A stretch of DNA of 64,000 nt from Azospirillum canadense (GTDB lineage Bacteria > Pseudomonadota > Alphaproteobacteria > Azospirillales > Azospirillaceae). The stretch spans positions 1,786,501-1,850,500 of the forward strand of contig NZ_JAOQNG010000001.1 in assembly GCF_025961225.1 (NCBI RefSeq), written 5' to 3'. Numbering within the stretch: position 1 is the first letter of the stretch; each line of letters begins with the position of its first letter. A program made the translations under genes and the position numbers. Of this stretch, positions 1-8,582 are shown one piece after another. A model generated the notes under the pieces. The model saw only the letters and a program-made list of their open reading frames with translations. It made no database searches and was not told the DNA's origin.

Positions 1-698
1 TGGAGCCGCTTGCCCCTCCTGTCCGGGTCACCCCCACGGTGACCGGACCATTCCCCACCTAGATGGCTTACATGACAGCTACCACATTCGGGCGAGTACC
101 AACATACCGACAACGGCCATAGGTCATTTGCGGTTGTGAAACGACCTTCGACACGGGTCGGCATCCGGAACAAAGGAGGAACTACGCTAAAGGTCATAGA
201 ACCCAGCCGGAAAGTAATGCCGTGGCGTTCGACAGCGGCGGGTCAACCCGGGAACCCAGGGACCGGCGGCCTGTTTCCGGATGTGCGAAGCGCACGACCC
301 GATTGCAGCCTAAAATAGTTAAGATTGTCCAAACGGGAAAAATTGGCGCCAACGGGGTTCATCCGGTCGGGGCCTAGACCACAACCCCGCCGAACAACGG
401 CCTCATGCCCTTTTTAGCGAGCTCGTCACGAAAGTATTATCGCTCCGAGGGGCCAGGTCGCCATTCAGATGTGCTTGACGATCTTGAGTGATCGTCTATC
501 GTTTGATTTACGCAGCACAGACCTAATTTATAAAATCATAGATACAGTGTCAAGTTTTTTTCCAGCTTTGAAAGACATATCCAAGATATTCGATGCAGTG
601 TTTAACCGAAGTCGTTCGTGTTTCAACCAACCTCAACAGGCGGCGACAATGCCCGTTAAGGGCCTGCCGTGGATGCCTCCTCCAAACAGAGCTGACCC
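1..698. other. Gene-free region upstream of the first regulator
   Basis: No convincing gene is visible. Positions 21-49 form a hairpin (GTCCGGGTCACC pairing with GGTGACCGGAC, one bulge) that could terminate a gene entering from the left. The stretch from about 478 to 620 is clearly richer in A/T than the rest of the window and holds TAATTTATAAAAT-like sequence, so it probably carries the promoter of the regulator at 699. The small open frames here have no ribosome-binding site and no recognisable protein pattern. Confidence 0.5.
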
Positions 699-1439
699 AT
701 GCACATGAACCATGAGTACGCCCAAGAGAAAGCATCGCACTCGACCCGCAACGCGGTGACCCCCATGCACGTCTGCCTGATCCTCGACAATAATTCCCTG
801 ACCGATACCGTCGTGCAGGCACTGGACAAGGCAGGCCGTCATCGCGTGACCGTCTTCCACGACATCACGGAACTGACGCAGAGCACGCTGACCCCCGACG
901 CGATCCTGATCGGGCTTCAGCAATTCACCGCCCTGCGCGAGAACGAACCGATGGTGTACCTGCGCCTGTCGCGCCGGTCACGGATCGTCGTGGTGCTGTC
1001 GTCGCGGGAACTGCTCGATGCCGCCCACATCCTCGCCTTCGCTGACGCCTGGGTGTTCGAGGACATCAACGTCGACCGCATCAACGAGCTTCTGGACCTT
1101 GGACTGGAGGGGCATTGCCTGATGCCCAAGCAGTTCCTGTCCCGGCTCGGCGTCGACGAGATCAGGCTGACGCTCCTGCCGCGCCTGTCGGAACCGGAGT
1201 TCGAAACCTTGCGCCTTCTCGGCCAGGGCCTGAACAACCGGACGATCGCGAACCAGCTCGACTTGTCCGAGGCGGTGATCAAGTCGATGGTGCGCAGCGT
1301 GCTGTCCAAGCTGCACTTCCGCAACAGAACGGAAGCCGGCGTCTTCGCCGCGCGCCAGCAAAGCGCGCTCCAGTCCGCGCGCGAAGGCATGGTGCCGCAC
1401 CACATGCACGCCGCCCAGGCCCATCGTCCCGGTGCCTGA
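699..1439 (+). CDS. LuxR-family regulator with degenerate receiver domain
   Basis: A 246-residue two-domain regulator. Residues about 22-140 have the length and alternating hydrophobic pattern of a response-regulator receiver. The usual phospho-acceptor motif (LLDL-like) reads ILIGL, so the aspartate is missing and ordinary phosphotransfer is unlikely. Residues about 165-230 form a LuxR/GerE helix-turn-helix (LSEPEFETLRLLGQGLNNR, then a recognition helix near SEAVIKSMVRSVLSKL). It is convergent with a second LuxR-type regulator that keeps its aspartate. The start is uncertain: ATG at 699, 705 or 763 all fit, and the receiver pattern begins at 763. It resembles the FixJ/UhpA-type regulators that control flocculation in Azospirillum, but identity with FlcA is only a guess. 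Confidence 0.8.
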   Translation: MHMNHEYAQEKASHSTRNAVTPMHVCLILDNNSLTDTVVQALDKAGRHRVTVFHDITELTQSTLTPDAILIGLQQFTALRENEPMVYLRLSRRSRIVVVLSSRELLDAAHILAFADAWVFEDINVDRINELLDLGLEGHCLMPKQFLSRLGVDEIRLTLLPRLSEPEFETLRLLGQGLNNRTIANQLDLSEAVIKSMVRSVLSKLHFRNRTEAGVFAARQQSALQSAREGMVPHHMHAAQAHRPGA

Positions 1440-1550
1440 TCTCCCGACGGCCCCTGCCCTTCTCTCTGCATCCCGGCCACCGCGCCGGGATATTCTTGCT
1501 TCATCGCCCGCCCGGCGGAGCGGCCCCGGCCGTTCCACGGTCCATGCACA

Positions 1551-1623
1551 ACGAAGCGGCCCACCGCGCAGCGCGTCCTGTGGAAGAACCACGTTGGACG
1601 CGCTGCGCGGTGGGCCGCTTCGT
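1551..1623. terminator. Perfect 28-bp inverted repeat between convergent genes
   Basis: Bases 1551-1578 are the exact reverse complement of 1596-1623. The 17-base loop contains a further GTGG...CCAC pairing, so the RNA would be one almost continuous hairpin. It lies between two convergent regulator genes and could stop transcription from both sides, although no T-run follows either arm. The length and perfection of the stem are unusual for a simple terminator; a small palindromic mobile element is an alternative. Confidence 0.6.
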
Positions 1624-1721
1624 CGTCATGCTTTACGCGTGCGGGAGGCTGGTGGAAACGGCCACCGACCGGCTGCGCGCTGGCACAGCCGGTCCGGTTG
1701 GCCCCGAGCTGCTGCCCGAGG

Positions 1722-2411
1722 TTACTGGTTCGCGGCCGCCGCGACGGCCCCGGCGCCGGCCAATTCGCCGCCGATGCCGTTGTTGAGCGCCCAGATGGCC
1801 GCCTGCGTGCGGTTCGACGCGTTGATCTTGCGGAGCAGGCTCTTCAAGTGAACCTTCACCGTCGCCTCGGTGATGTTCAGGTGGTTGGCGATCATCTTGT
1901 TGCTGTCGCCATTCAGCAGGCAGCGCAGGATCTGCACCTCGCGCTGCGACAGGCCCTTGCGCGACACCGGCATGTCGGTGCCGTTGCCGTTGACGCGGCC
2001 GGAGATGAGCAGAGCCGCCAGGTGCGTCGGGAACACCTTCTCGCCCATCATCACGAGACGCAGGGACTGGGCCAGCGCGTCGGACGACAGATCCTTCATC
2101 AAGTAACCGTCGGCCCCGGCTTCGAGCGCGTTGGCGAGGCGCCGGGTGCACAGGTCGCTGGTCAGGATGACCATGCGCGCGTCCGGAAGCTGCGCCCGCA
2201 GGCGGCGCATGCCTTCCGCTTCCTCTTCGCCGCCGTTCACGAGGTCGAGCAGAATCAGCTGGGGACGCAATCCGTTCTCGACCGTGTTCAGCGCTTCACG
2301 CAGGTTGCCGGCCTCGGCGACGATCTGGAACGGTGAGTCGTCCAAAAGCCGCTTCAAGCCCTCGCGGAACAGCTTGTTGGAGTCGATCAGAAAAGCACGC
2401 ACTGGTTCCAT
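1722..2411 (-). CDS. Two-component response regulator, NarL/FixJ (LuxR) family
   Basis: A 229-residue DNA-binding response regulator. The N-terminal receiver begins RAFLIDSNKLFREGL and has the phospho-acceptor aspartate in LILLDL and the conserved lysine in YLMKD. The C-terminal LuxR helix-turn-helix lies at about residues 150-215 (LSQREVQILRCLLNGDSNK, then TEATVKVHLKSLLRKINA). A short alanine-rich tail follows. No histidine kinase lies beside it, so its partner is elsewhere. It is transcribed toward the regulator at 699, with the 28-bp hairpin between them. The ATG at 2409-2411 is the only sensible start because the receiver begins immediately. Confidence 0.9.
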   Translation of the reverse strand: MEPVRAFLIDSNKLFREGLKRLLDDSPFQIVAEAGNLREALNTVENGLRPQLILLDLVNGGEEEAEGMRRLRAQLPDARMVILTSDLCTRRLANALEAGADGYLMKDLSSDALAQSLRLVMMGEKVFPTHLAALLISGRVNGNGTDMPVSRKGLSQREVQILRCLLNGDSNKMIANHLNITEATVKVHLKSLLRKINASNRTQAAIWALNNGIGGELAGAGAVAAAANQ

Positions 2412-2974
2412 TGGTCAGCTCCCGCGAATTTTGGAAAGTTGCTCAGACTCCTTGGGCAATCTTGTAGGCTACCAGTTACCCAGGGTTTCCTCACTCCGTG
2501 CCCCCTGATGGCATCGACGTGCCGATATTTTGGATGACCTTACCCCTGTGTCGTGCAGAACGGTACCACTCTGTGGTGTTAAAAGAAGAACGCATTAGGC
2601 ATATGCGCAAAGCTACTTTCGAATCATGGGTGACACGTTCACTTTAAAAGTAACCGACCTATCTGTTCGAAAGTATATTTTTAGCGATCTCTACTACTAT
2701 TTTGCGGAGGTACGCGCGTCGGGGAAGAGCGCATCGATTTTTGTGTGCAAATCAGTTGCGCACCCGTTTGCGCGGACAGTGAAGGATTGGCTTTGCCGGG
2801 GGTGTTCCTCGCCCGTAACCCGGACGGTGGGTACCAACCAACGGTGAGGGTTTAGCCCCAAGGTCATAGGACCCTGCTTCAGGGCCTTGACGCCGCCCGC
2901 CCGGCGGTGGCCGTCTGCACCGGACGAACGCGCGGCGCTGGGCCGGTGCGACAGGGCACGGGTCGGCCGGGTGC
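2412..2974. other. Gene-free region, partly A/T-rich
   Basis: This holds the upstream region of the response regulator on the minus strand and leads into a small plus-strand gene. Positions about 2560-2720 are A/T-rich. The 73-codon open frame at 2626-2847 has no ribosome-binding site and mixed composition, and I do not regard it as a gene. I see no other structured element. Confidence 0.45.
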
Positions 2975-3148
2975 ATGACGAAGTGGCACATGATCGAGGC
3001 GGTGGTCGCCGGCTACCTGCTTCTGCTGGCGCGCAGCGCCTGGAAGCAGGGCGAGTTCCGGCAGTTCCTGCGCAGCCTGCTGATCGTCGCCGTCCTGTGC
3101 GCGGCCATCGCCGGCGCGGTAATGCTCGCCGTGGCGCTCGATTCGTAG
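2975..3148 (+). CDS. Small membrane protein, 57 residues
   Basis: Reading from ATG 2975 to TAG 3146-3148 gives 57 residues with two hydrophobic stretches. One is near the N-terminus (AVVAGYLLLLA) and a longer one is at the C-terminus (LLIVAVLCAAIAGAVMLAVA), separated by a short basic loop. This is typical of a small inner-membrane protein. A strong hairpin follows 18 bases after the stop, which supports a real 3' end. There is no good Shine-Dalgarno sequence before the ATG, so the start and even the reality of the gene stay uncertain. Function unknown. Confidence 0.45.
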   Translation: MTKWHMIEAVVAGYLLLLARSAWKQGEFRQFLRSLLIVAVLCAAIAGAVMLAVALDS

Positions 3149-3166
3149 GCGGAGCCCAAAACGGTA

Positions 3167-3201
3167 AAGGGCCCTTCCCGCTGCTCGCGGGAAAGGCCCT
3201 T
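3167..3201. terminator. Hairpin terminator between convergent genes
   Basis: AAGGGCCCTTCCCG pairs with CGGGAAAGGCCCTT around a 7-base loop, with small internal asymmetry. It lies between the stop of the 57-residue plus-strand gene and the stop of the minus-strand ATPase and could serve both. Confidence 0.6.
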
Positions 3202-3227
3202 CCGTCCCCCTGGAGAGGAGTTGACGC

Positions 3228-4808
3228 TTAGATCTGGCCGCGCTCGTGCGCCTGACGCATCAGGACATACTGGCGCATCATCTGGTTCCGGAACCGGTAG
3301 CGTGTCCAGCCCGGCTCGACGACCGGGGCCAGGATCCCGCCGTAGTCCTCGCGGCACAGCCGCTCCAGGATCTCCAGGGCTTCTTTCGACGGCTCGGCGC
3401 CGTTCGGACCGGCGAGGTCCTTCGGATCGAAGGTCCCGTAGGAGTCGGCCTGGCACAGCGCGCAGCCCAGCAGCACGTCCTCCAGCTCGGCGCGCCGCTC
3501 CGCCGCCAACGCGCGGGCGTAGGAGTCGACGATGCCGCGTTCGGCCTCCTGCAGGCAGCGGGTGACCGCGTAGGCCAGGTCCTCGCGCTCCACCTGCGTC
3601 AACCCGCGGCTGACCGCGCTGCGGGCCGCGTGAAGGCCGAGCAGCTGGGCGTAGTAGGGAAGCCCGCGGACGAACTCGCAGACGCGGTCCACCACGTCCG
3701 GCGCGAAGGTGATGCCGGCGTTCTCGGCGCCGGCGTTGATCAGCCGGCTGATCTCCACGTCGGTCATCAGCGGCAGATGCACCGGCACCAGCGAACGCTG
3801 GATGGAAGGATGCTTGCCGAGCAGCTGGTCCAGGTTCTCAGCCACGCCGACCACCAGCAGCGTCACGGGGATCGAGCTGTCGGTCAGGTTCTTGAACAGT
3901 TCCGCCAGCTTGTTCCGGAAATCCTCGTCGGTGACGCGGTCGTACTCGTCGAGGATCAGGAGGACGTGCGTCGCGTGGATGCCCGACAGCACCTCGTTCA
4001 GCTCCGTCACGCTGAAGCCGCCCTCCGGCAGCAACTCGTTGAAGCTGGTGAAGCTGCGCCGCGAGGCGAATGGATTGTCGATGCCCGAGCGGTAGTAGGT
4101 CGAGGGGATTTTCTTCAGGAAGTGCCGGAAGATGTCCTCGAAGCTGAGTTCCGCGCTGCAGGTCAGCTTCAGCGACAGATAGCCCGCCTGGCCGGCGATC
4201 TTCTCGATCGCGTTGGCGACGGAGGTCTTGCCGCGGCCGCGGTCGCCGAACAGGATGACGTGCGCCCGCTCCTCCTCGATGGCGGAGATGATGCGCTTCA
4301 GCGTGTCGGTGCGGCCGATGAACAGCGAGTTCAGCTGCTGCTTGGGCCGCGTCGGCGTGAAGGCTTCGCGCAGGAGTCCGTTCAGTTCGGGCGTCAGCCC
4401 CTTCAGCATGGCCGGCGAGCCGACCGCGCCGGGAGCCCGCAGCCCGCCGTTCACCGTCATGGTGAAGCGCGGGAGTTCTGGGTCGCCCGGCGACGCGGCC
4501 GGGCTCGGCCGGTGACTGCCCAGCGGCGCGTAAGCCTGCCCGCTGGGTGGCTGGTACGGGCGTCCGCGCGGGTCGCCGCCGGGATCGCCCCGGAACGCGT
4601 CCGGGCCCCGCATGCCGTCACCCGGAGCACCCACCGGCCGCAGGTGCGAGGCCGGACGGGCCATTTGCGGCGTCATGGAAGGCGCTTGCCCCGGATTGCC
4701 ACCCGTGCCGCCCGGTCCGGTTGGTCCACCGCCCGTGATGCCGCCACCCATGGACACCCGGTCATCCGCATTGGCGATCGCCCGCCGCTTCCGAAAGAAG
4801 TTCCGCAT
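3228..4808 (-). CDS. AAA+ family ATPase with Gly/Pro-rich N-terminus
   Basis: A 526-residue cytosolic ATP-binding protein. After a basic start (MRNFFRKRR) comes a low-complexity Gly/Pro-rich linker of about 110 residues, then an AAA_16/Orc-like ATPase. The Walker A motif is GDRGRGKTS and the Walker B motif is LLILDEYD; a sensor-like VVGVAENLDQL and a C-terminal lid region follow. The pattern is that of STAND or ExeA-like switch ATPases, but no partner domain is recognisable, so the role is unknown. An upstream ATG at 4841 and the longest frame at 4883 are alternative starts. It is isolated, transcribed away from the small gene at 5099. Confidence 0.75.
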   Translation of the reverse strand: MRNFFRKRRAIANADDRVSMGGGITGGGPTGPGGTGGNPGQAPSMTPQMARPASHLRPVGAPGDGMRGPDAFRGDPGGDPRGRPYQPPSGQAYAPLGSHRPSPAASPGDPELPRFTMTVNGGLRAPGAVGSPAMLKGLTPELNGLLREAFTPTRPKQQLNSLFIGRTDTLKRIISAIEEERAHVILFGDRGRGKTSVANAIEKIAGQAGYLSLKLTCSAELSFEDIFRHFLKKIPSTYYRSGIDNPFASRRSFTSFNELLPEGGFSVTELNEVLSGIHATHVLLILDEYDRVTDEDFRNKLAELFKNLTDSSIPVTLLVVGVAENLDQLLGKHPSIQRSLVPVHLPLMTDVEISRLINAGAENAGITFAPDVVDRVCEFVRGLPYYAQLLGLHAARSAVSRGLTQVEREDLAYAVTRCLQEAERGIVDSYARALAAERRAELEDVLLGCALCQADSYGTFDPKDLAGPNGAEPSKEALEILERLCREDYGGILAPVVEPGWTRYRFRNQMMRQYVLMRQAHERGQI

Positions 4809-5098
4809 CCGTCCCGATTCCCGAACAGTCCGCGTTGTCATCACCGGCCGGCCCCCCGGCCGGTGTCGTCGCGCCGCGGTCAACCGGCCGGCGACGCGTT
4901 TCTCGTGCGCCGTCCCGACCCCGCCGAGGTGGACGGATGCGGGACACGCTCTCCGGATGTAGGTGATGCAGTGCGAAGAGAGGCTTGGGATTTCGGGTTA
5001 TATACCGAGGAGAACCAACCCTTTCGGCGACTCCCTTCGGTGACGGGACGCGCCGGCGGCGATCGTTACGGGGCGCCGCACCCCGACCGACAGCGGAT

Positions 5099-5197
5099 TC
5101 AGAAGCCCAGGACACGCCCCACGACGGTCCAGACGAAGAGAGACCCGAACAGGGCCGACAGACCGGCAAGCTCACGCAGGAAAACCAGGATCGACAT
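5099..5197 (-). CDS. Very small membrane protein, 32 residues
   Basis: The minus strand from ATG (5195-5197) to TGA (5099-5101) encodes 32 residues starting MSILVFLRELAG and ending VVGRVLGF. A single hydrophobic helix fills most of the length. An excellent Shine-Dalgarno sequence (AGGAGGGA) lies about 8 bases before the ATG, which is the main reason for calling it. No homologue family is recognised. It precedes the AAA+ ATPase on the same strand by about 290 bases and may or may not share its transcript. Confidence 0.55.
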   Translation of the reverse strand: MSILVFLRELAGLSALFGSLFVWTVVGRVLGF

Positions 5198-5594
5198 GGC
5201 CTTTTCCCTCCTGTTTCGAACGGCCTCGGCTGATGCCGTGCTTGATGCCTTCATTGATGAAGAGAGGGATACAGGAACAAAGGCCGAACATCAAGCGCCA
5301 AGTTCACGCTTCGTTCCGGAGCGGAGAATTCCCATCTGTGCAGTGACGGTTCCGCCAGTCTCCAGTCCGGTTGTCCGGGCCGGTTGGCCGGTCCGGTTTT
5401 CCGGGCTGGCTTCCCCCTGCGGAATGCCACGGAATTTCGATCGAATGCGTCGGGTTTGCCTGAAGCGCGGCGCGGAACGTATGATGCAATGGGAGCGTTC
5501 GCCGACAGGCGGGCGCTTTCCGCCGCGGCCAGTTCGATAAACTCGGTTCGACTCACTGTGTCGCGGAACGTCCCAGGGAATGAACGGATAGCAG
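5198..5594. other. Intergenic region between the 32-residue gene and kup
   Basis: This must contain the divergent promoters of the small minus-strand gene and of kup. I see no riboswitch-like structure, repeat or additional gene. Open frames across it are continuations of shadow frames. Confidence 0.4.
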
Positions 5595-7547
5595 ATGGAC
5601 AGCGCCAACCAGCAGACCGGCACGGGAAGCACGGAGACGGGCAGCATAGGCTCCGGCAACGGACCGGCCTGCGACGTCGAGCCCCCGCGTTCGTCGCACC
5701 GCATGCCGGCGCTGGTGCTCGGCGCGCTCGGTGTGGTGTACGGGGACATCGGCACCAGCCCGCTCTACACTCTGCGCGAGGCCTTCACCCACACCGGCCT
5801 GCCGCTCGACGAGCCGACGATTCTCGGCATCCTGTCGCTGGCCTTCTGGGCGCTGGTGATCGTCGTGACGCTGAAATACGTCATGCTGGTGATGCGCGCG
5901 GACAACCGCGGCGAAGGCGGCGTGATGGCGCTCGGCACGCTGGCCCACCGCGGGCTGGGCTCCACCCTTGGGAGCCGGGCGGTGGTCGCCCTGGCCATTC
6001 TCGGCATGGCCCTGTTCTACGGCGACAGCCTGATCACGCCGGCCATATCGGTGCTCAGCGCGGTCGAAGGGCTGAAGGTGGTGACCCCGGCGCTGGAATC
6101 CTTCGTGGTGCCGATCACGCTGGTCGTGCTGATCGTGCTGTTCGTGTTCCAGCGGCAGGGGACCGGGCGAGTCGGCATCTTCTTCGGCCCGGTCATGGCC
6201 GTGTGGTTCGCGACGCTGGGGGTGCTCGGCGCCATCCAGCTGGTCCAGGCGCCGGACGTGCTGCGCGCGCTCAACCCGCTGCACGGGGTCGAGCTGTTCT
6301 TCCTGCACGGCTGGGTGGCTTTCGTCACGCTGGGTGCGGTCGTCCTGGCGGTCACCGGGGCGGAGGCGCTGTACGCCGACATGGGGCATTTCGGGCGCGC
6401 GCCGATTCGGCTCGCCTGGCTCTATTTCGTGCTGCCGGCCCTGCTGCTGAACTACTTCGGGCAGGGCGCTATGCTGCTGCACCATCCGGAGACGCTGGAG
6501 AACCCCTTCTTTCACCTGGCCCCGGAGTGGGCCCAGTTGCCGCTGGTCGTGCTGTCCACCGCGGCGACCGTCATCGCCAGCCAAGCGGTGATCTCCGGCG
6601 CCTTCTCCCTGACGCGGCAGGCGGTGCAGCTGGGCTACCTGCCCCGCCGCGAGATCCGCCACACATCGGAGCATGAGGTCGGGCAGGTCTACATACCGCG
6701 CAACAACTGGCTGCTGCTGGTCGGCGTGGTGATCCTGGTGGTCGGCTTCGGGTCGAGCAGCAACCTCGCCGCCGCCTACGGCGTGTCGGTGACCGGGGCG
6801 ATGGCGATCGACACGATCCTCGCCGCGGTGGTGGCGTGGCGCCTGTGGCGCTGGAACCCGGTGGTGGTGGTGGTGGCCTTCTCTGCCTTCCTCGTCATCG
6901 ACCTCGGGCTGTTCGGGGCGACGCTGCTGAAGGTTCCGGAAGGCGGCTGGTTCCCGCTGGTCATCGCGGCGGCGGTCTATCTGCTGATGACCACGTGGCG
7001 CCGCGGCCGCGCCATCCTGGCCGACCGGCTGTACGCCGACGCGCTTCCCATGGACCTGTTCCTGCAGCGCGTCTCGCCGCAGTCGCCGCAGCGGGTCGCC
7101 GGCACGGCCGTCTTCATGACCGGCAACCCCGACGTCGTTCCCCACGCGCTTCTGCACAACATCAAGCACAACAAGGTGCTGCACGAGCGCGTGGTGGTCC
7201 TGACCGTGATCATCGAGGAGCTGCCCCGCGTCAGCCCGCAGAAGGCCGTGTATGTGGAGAAGCTGGGCAAGGGCTTCTTCCGGGTCATCCTGCGCTACGG
7301 CTACCTGGAGCAGCCGCACATCCCCCGCGCGTTGGAGCTTTGCCGACGCTATGGGCTGCATCTGGACATGATGGAGACATCCTTCTTCCTCGGCCGGGAG
7401 ACCCTGATCCCATCCAAGACCGCCGGCCTGCCCTCCTGGCGGGAGCCGTTCTTCATCCTGCTGTCGAAGACCGCCCTGTCGGCGACGGAGTTCTTCTGCA
7501 TCCCGCCGGGCCGCGTGGTCGAGCTGGGCACCCAGGTGGAGATCTAA
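5595..7547 (+). CDS. kup: Low-affinity potassium transporter Kup
   Basis: A 650-residue inner-membrane K+ transporter of the KUP/HAK/KT family (KUP proteins co-transport K+ with protons). The family signature GVVYGDIGTSPLYTLREAF lies at residues about 44-62. About twelve hydrophobic segments follow up to residue 465, then a hydrophilic cytoplasmic C-terminal domain of about 170 residues. Length is normal for the family. The start at 5595 precedes a hydrophilic N-terminal extension of about 35 residues; its ribosome-binding site is weak. A short hairpin (TCCCG-CTG-CGGGA, about 7554-7566) follows the stop. It stands alone, with no potassium regulatory gene nearby. Confidence 0.95.
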   Translation: MDSANQQTGTGSTETGSIGSGNGPACDVEPPRSSHRMPALVLGALGVVYGDIGTSPLYTLREAFTHTGLPLDEPTILGILSLAFWALVIVVTLKYVMLVMRADNRGEGGVMALGTLAHRGLGSTLGSRAVVALAILGMALFYGDSLITPAISVLSAVEGLKVVTPALESFVVPITLVVLIVLFVFQRQGTGRVGIFFGPVMAVWFATLGVLGAIQLVQAPDVLRALNPLHGVELFFLHGWVAFVTLGAVVLAVTGAEALYADMGHFGRAPIRLAWLYFVLPALLLNYFGQGAMLLHHPETLENPFFHLAPEWAQLPLVVLSTAATVIASQAVISGAFSLTRQAVQLGYLPRREIRHTSEHEVGQVYIPRNNWLLLVGVVILVVGFGSSSNLAAAYGVSVTGAMAIDTILAAVVAWRLWRWNPVVVVVAFSAFLVIDLGLFGATLLKVPEGGWFPLVIAAAVYLLMTTWRRGRAILADRLYADALPMDLFLQRVSPQSPQRVAGTAVFMTGNPDVVPHALLHNIKHNKVLHERVVVLTVIIEELPRVSPQKAVYVEKLGKGFFRVILRYGYLEQPHIPRALELCRRYGLHLDMMETSFFLGRETLIPSKTAGLPSWREPFFILLSKTALSATEFFCIPPGRVVELGTQVEI

Positions 7548-7676
7548 GACACTCCCGCTGCGGGAAAATGCCAGCCGATCGTTAACCACCGATTGACGAA
7601 CGGTGGAATAGAACCCCTCAAGCGTTTCGCGCTACACTCGAAGACAACCGCAAACCTTGGGGGAGGGCGAGCGCCC

Positions 7677-8582
7677 ATGTCCGATCCCATCACCGCCCTG
7701 GTCATCGACGACGAGGAACTGAGCCGGGCCATCGTGGCCGGATACCTGTCGCGCATGGGCTACCGGACGCTGGGCGTCGGCACGGCGGAGGAGGCTTGGC
7801 GGCTGCTCGCCGACCTGCGGGAGGTGGTGCATGTCGTGCTGCTCGACCGGCAGCTGCCGGGCATGGGCGGGATGGACCTGTTCGCGCGGATGAAGGCCGA
7901 TCCGGACCTGTCCGCGATCCCGGTCATCATGCAGACCATTTCCGATCGCAGCGCGGAGATCGCGGAGGCCATCCAGGCCGGTGTCTTCTACTATCTGGTG
8001 AAGCCCTACCCCGGCGAGCTGCTGCAATCGGTCGCCGCCGCCGCCGTGGACCAACTGACCCGGCTGAAGCGGCTCCAGGGCGACGTGCGGTCGCGCACCG
8101 ACGCCATGGCGTTGATGCGCGACCGCACCTTCCGCTTCCGCACGCCGCAGGAGGCCCACAACCTCGCCATTGCCGTCGCCTCCATGGTGCCGAACGCGCG
8201 CGGTCTGGCCTTCGGGCTGGTCGAGCTTCTGCTGAACGCCGTCGAGCACGGCAACCTCGCGATCGGCTATGCGGCGAAGGGCGAACTGAAGCTGGGCAAC
8301 ATGCTGGCCCGCGAGATCGAGGAGCGGCTGGCCCACCCCGAGCACGCCGGCAAGGCGGCCACCCTGCGCGTCCAGCGGGACGAGCGGAAGGCCGTCTTCA
8401 CCGTGTCCGACGAAGGGCGGGGCTTCGACTGGTCCCGGTACCTGGCCATCGACGCCCTCCAGTCGACGGCGACCCACGGACGCGGCATCGCGCTCGCGCG
8501 CATGGTCGCCTTCCATGAGCTGTCCTACGTCGGCTGCGGGAACACCGTGGTCGCCACAGTCGACCTCGCGCGGCTACCCTGA
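7677..8582 (+). CDS. Response regulator fused to RsbW-type HATPase domain
   Basis: A 301-residue protein joining a receiver and an anti-sigma-kinase-like ATPase. The receiver spans residues about 6-125, with VIDDEE at the start, the phospho-acceptor in VVLLDRQLPGMGG and the lysine in YLVKPY. The ATPase spans about 160-300, with N-box ELLLNAVEHGN, G1 box SDEGRGFDW and G2 box HGRGIALARM. A DHp domain is absent, so it is not a normal histidine kinase; in partner switching such ATPases phosphorylate a STAS protein or bind a sigma factor. ATG 7677 was chosen because the receiver begins there. Its 3' end overlaps the convergent SpoIIE-phosphatase gene by 9 bases. Confidence 0.88.
   Translation: MSDPITALVIDDEELSRAIVAGYLSRMGYRTLGVGTAEEAWRLLADLREVVHVVLLDRQLPGMGGMDLFARMKADPDLSAIPVIMQTISDRSAEIAEAIQAGVFYYLVKPYPGELLQSVAAAAVDQLTRLKRLQGDVRSRTDAMALMRDRTFRFRTPQEAHNLAIAVASMVPNARGLAFGLVELLLNAVEHGNLAIGYAAKGELKLGNMLAREIEERLAHPEHAGKAATLRVQRDERKAVFTVSDEGRGFDWSRYLAIDALQSTATHGRGIALARMVAFHELSYVGCGNTVVATVDLARLP

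Noticed and set aside
136..318. 60-codon open frame near the left edge
   Set aside because: No supporting signal; the surrounding region looks non-coding.
2626..2847. 73-codon open frame in the A/T-rich gap
   Set aside because: No ribosome-binding site and no recognisable composition or conservation signal.
5553..7589. Long open frame (678 codons) antisense to kup
   Set aside because: Third-position GC keeps the complementary frame open; the protein is a low-complexity H/D/Q/R-rich shadow with no motif, while kup has clear family signatures.
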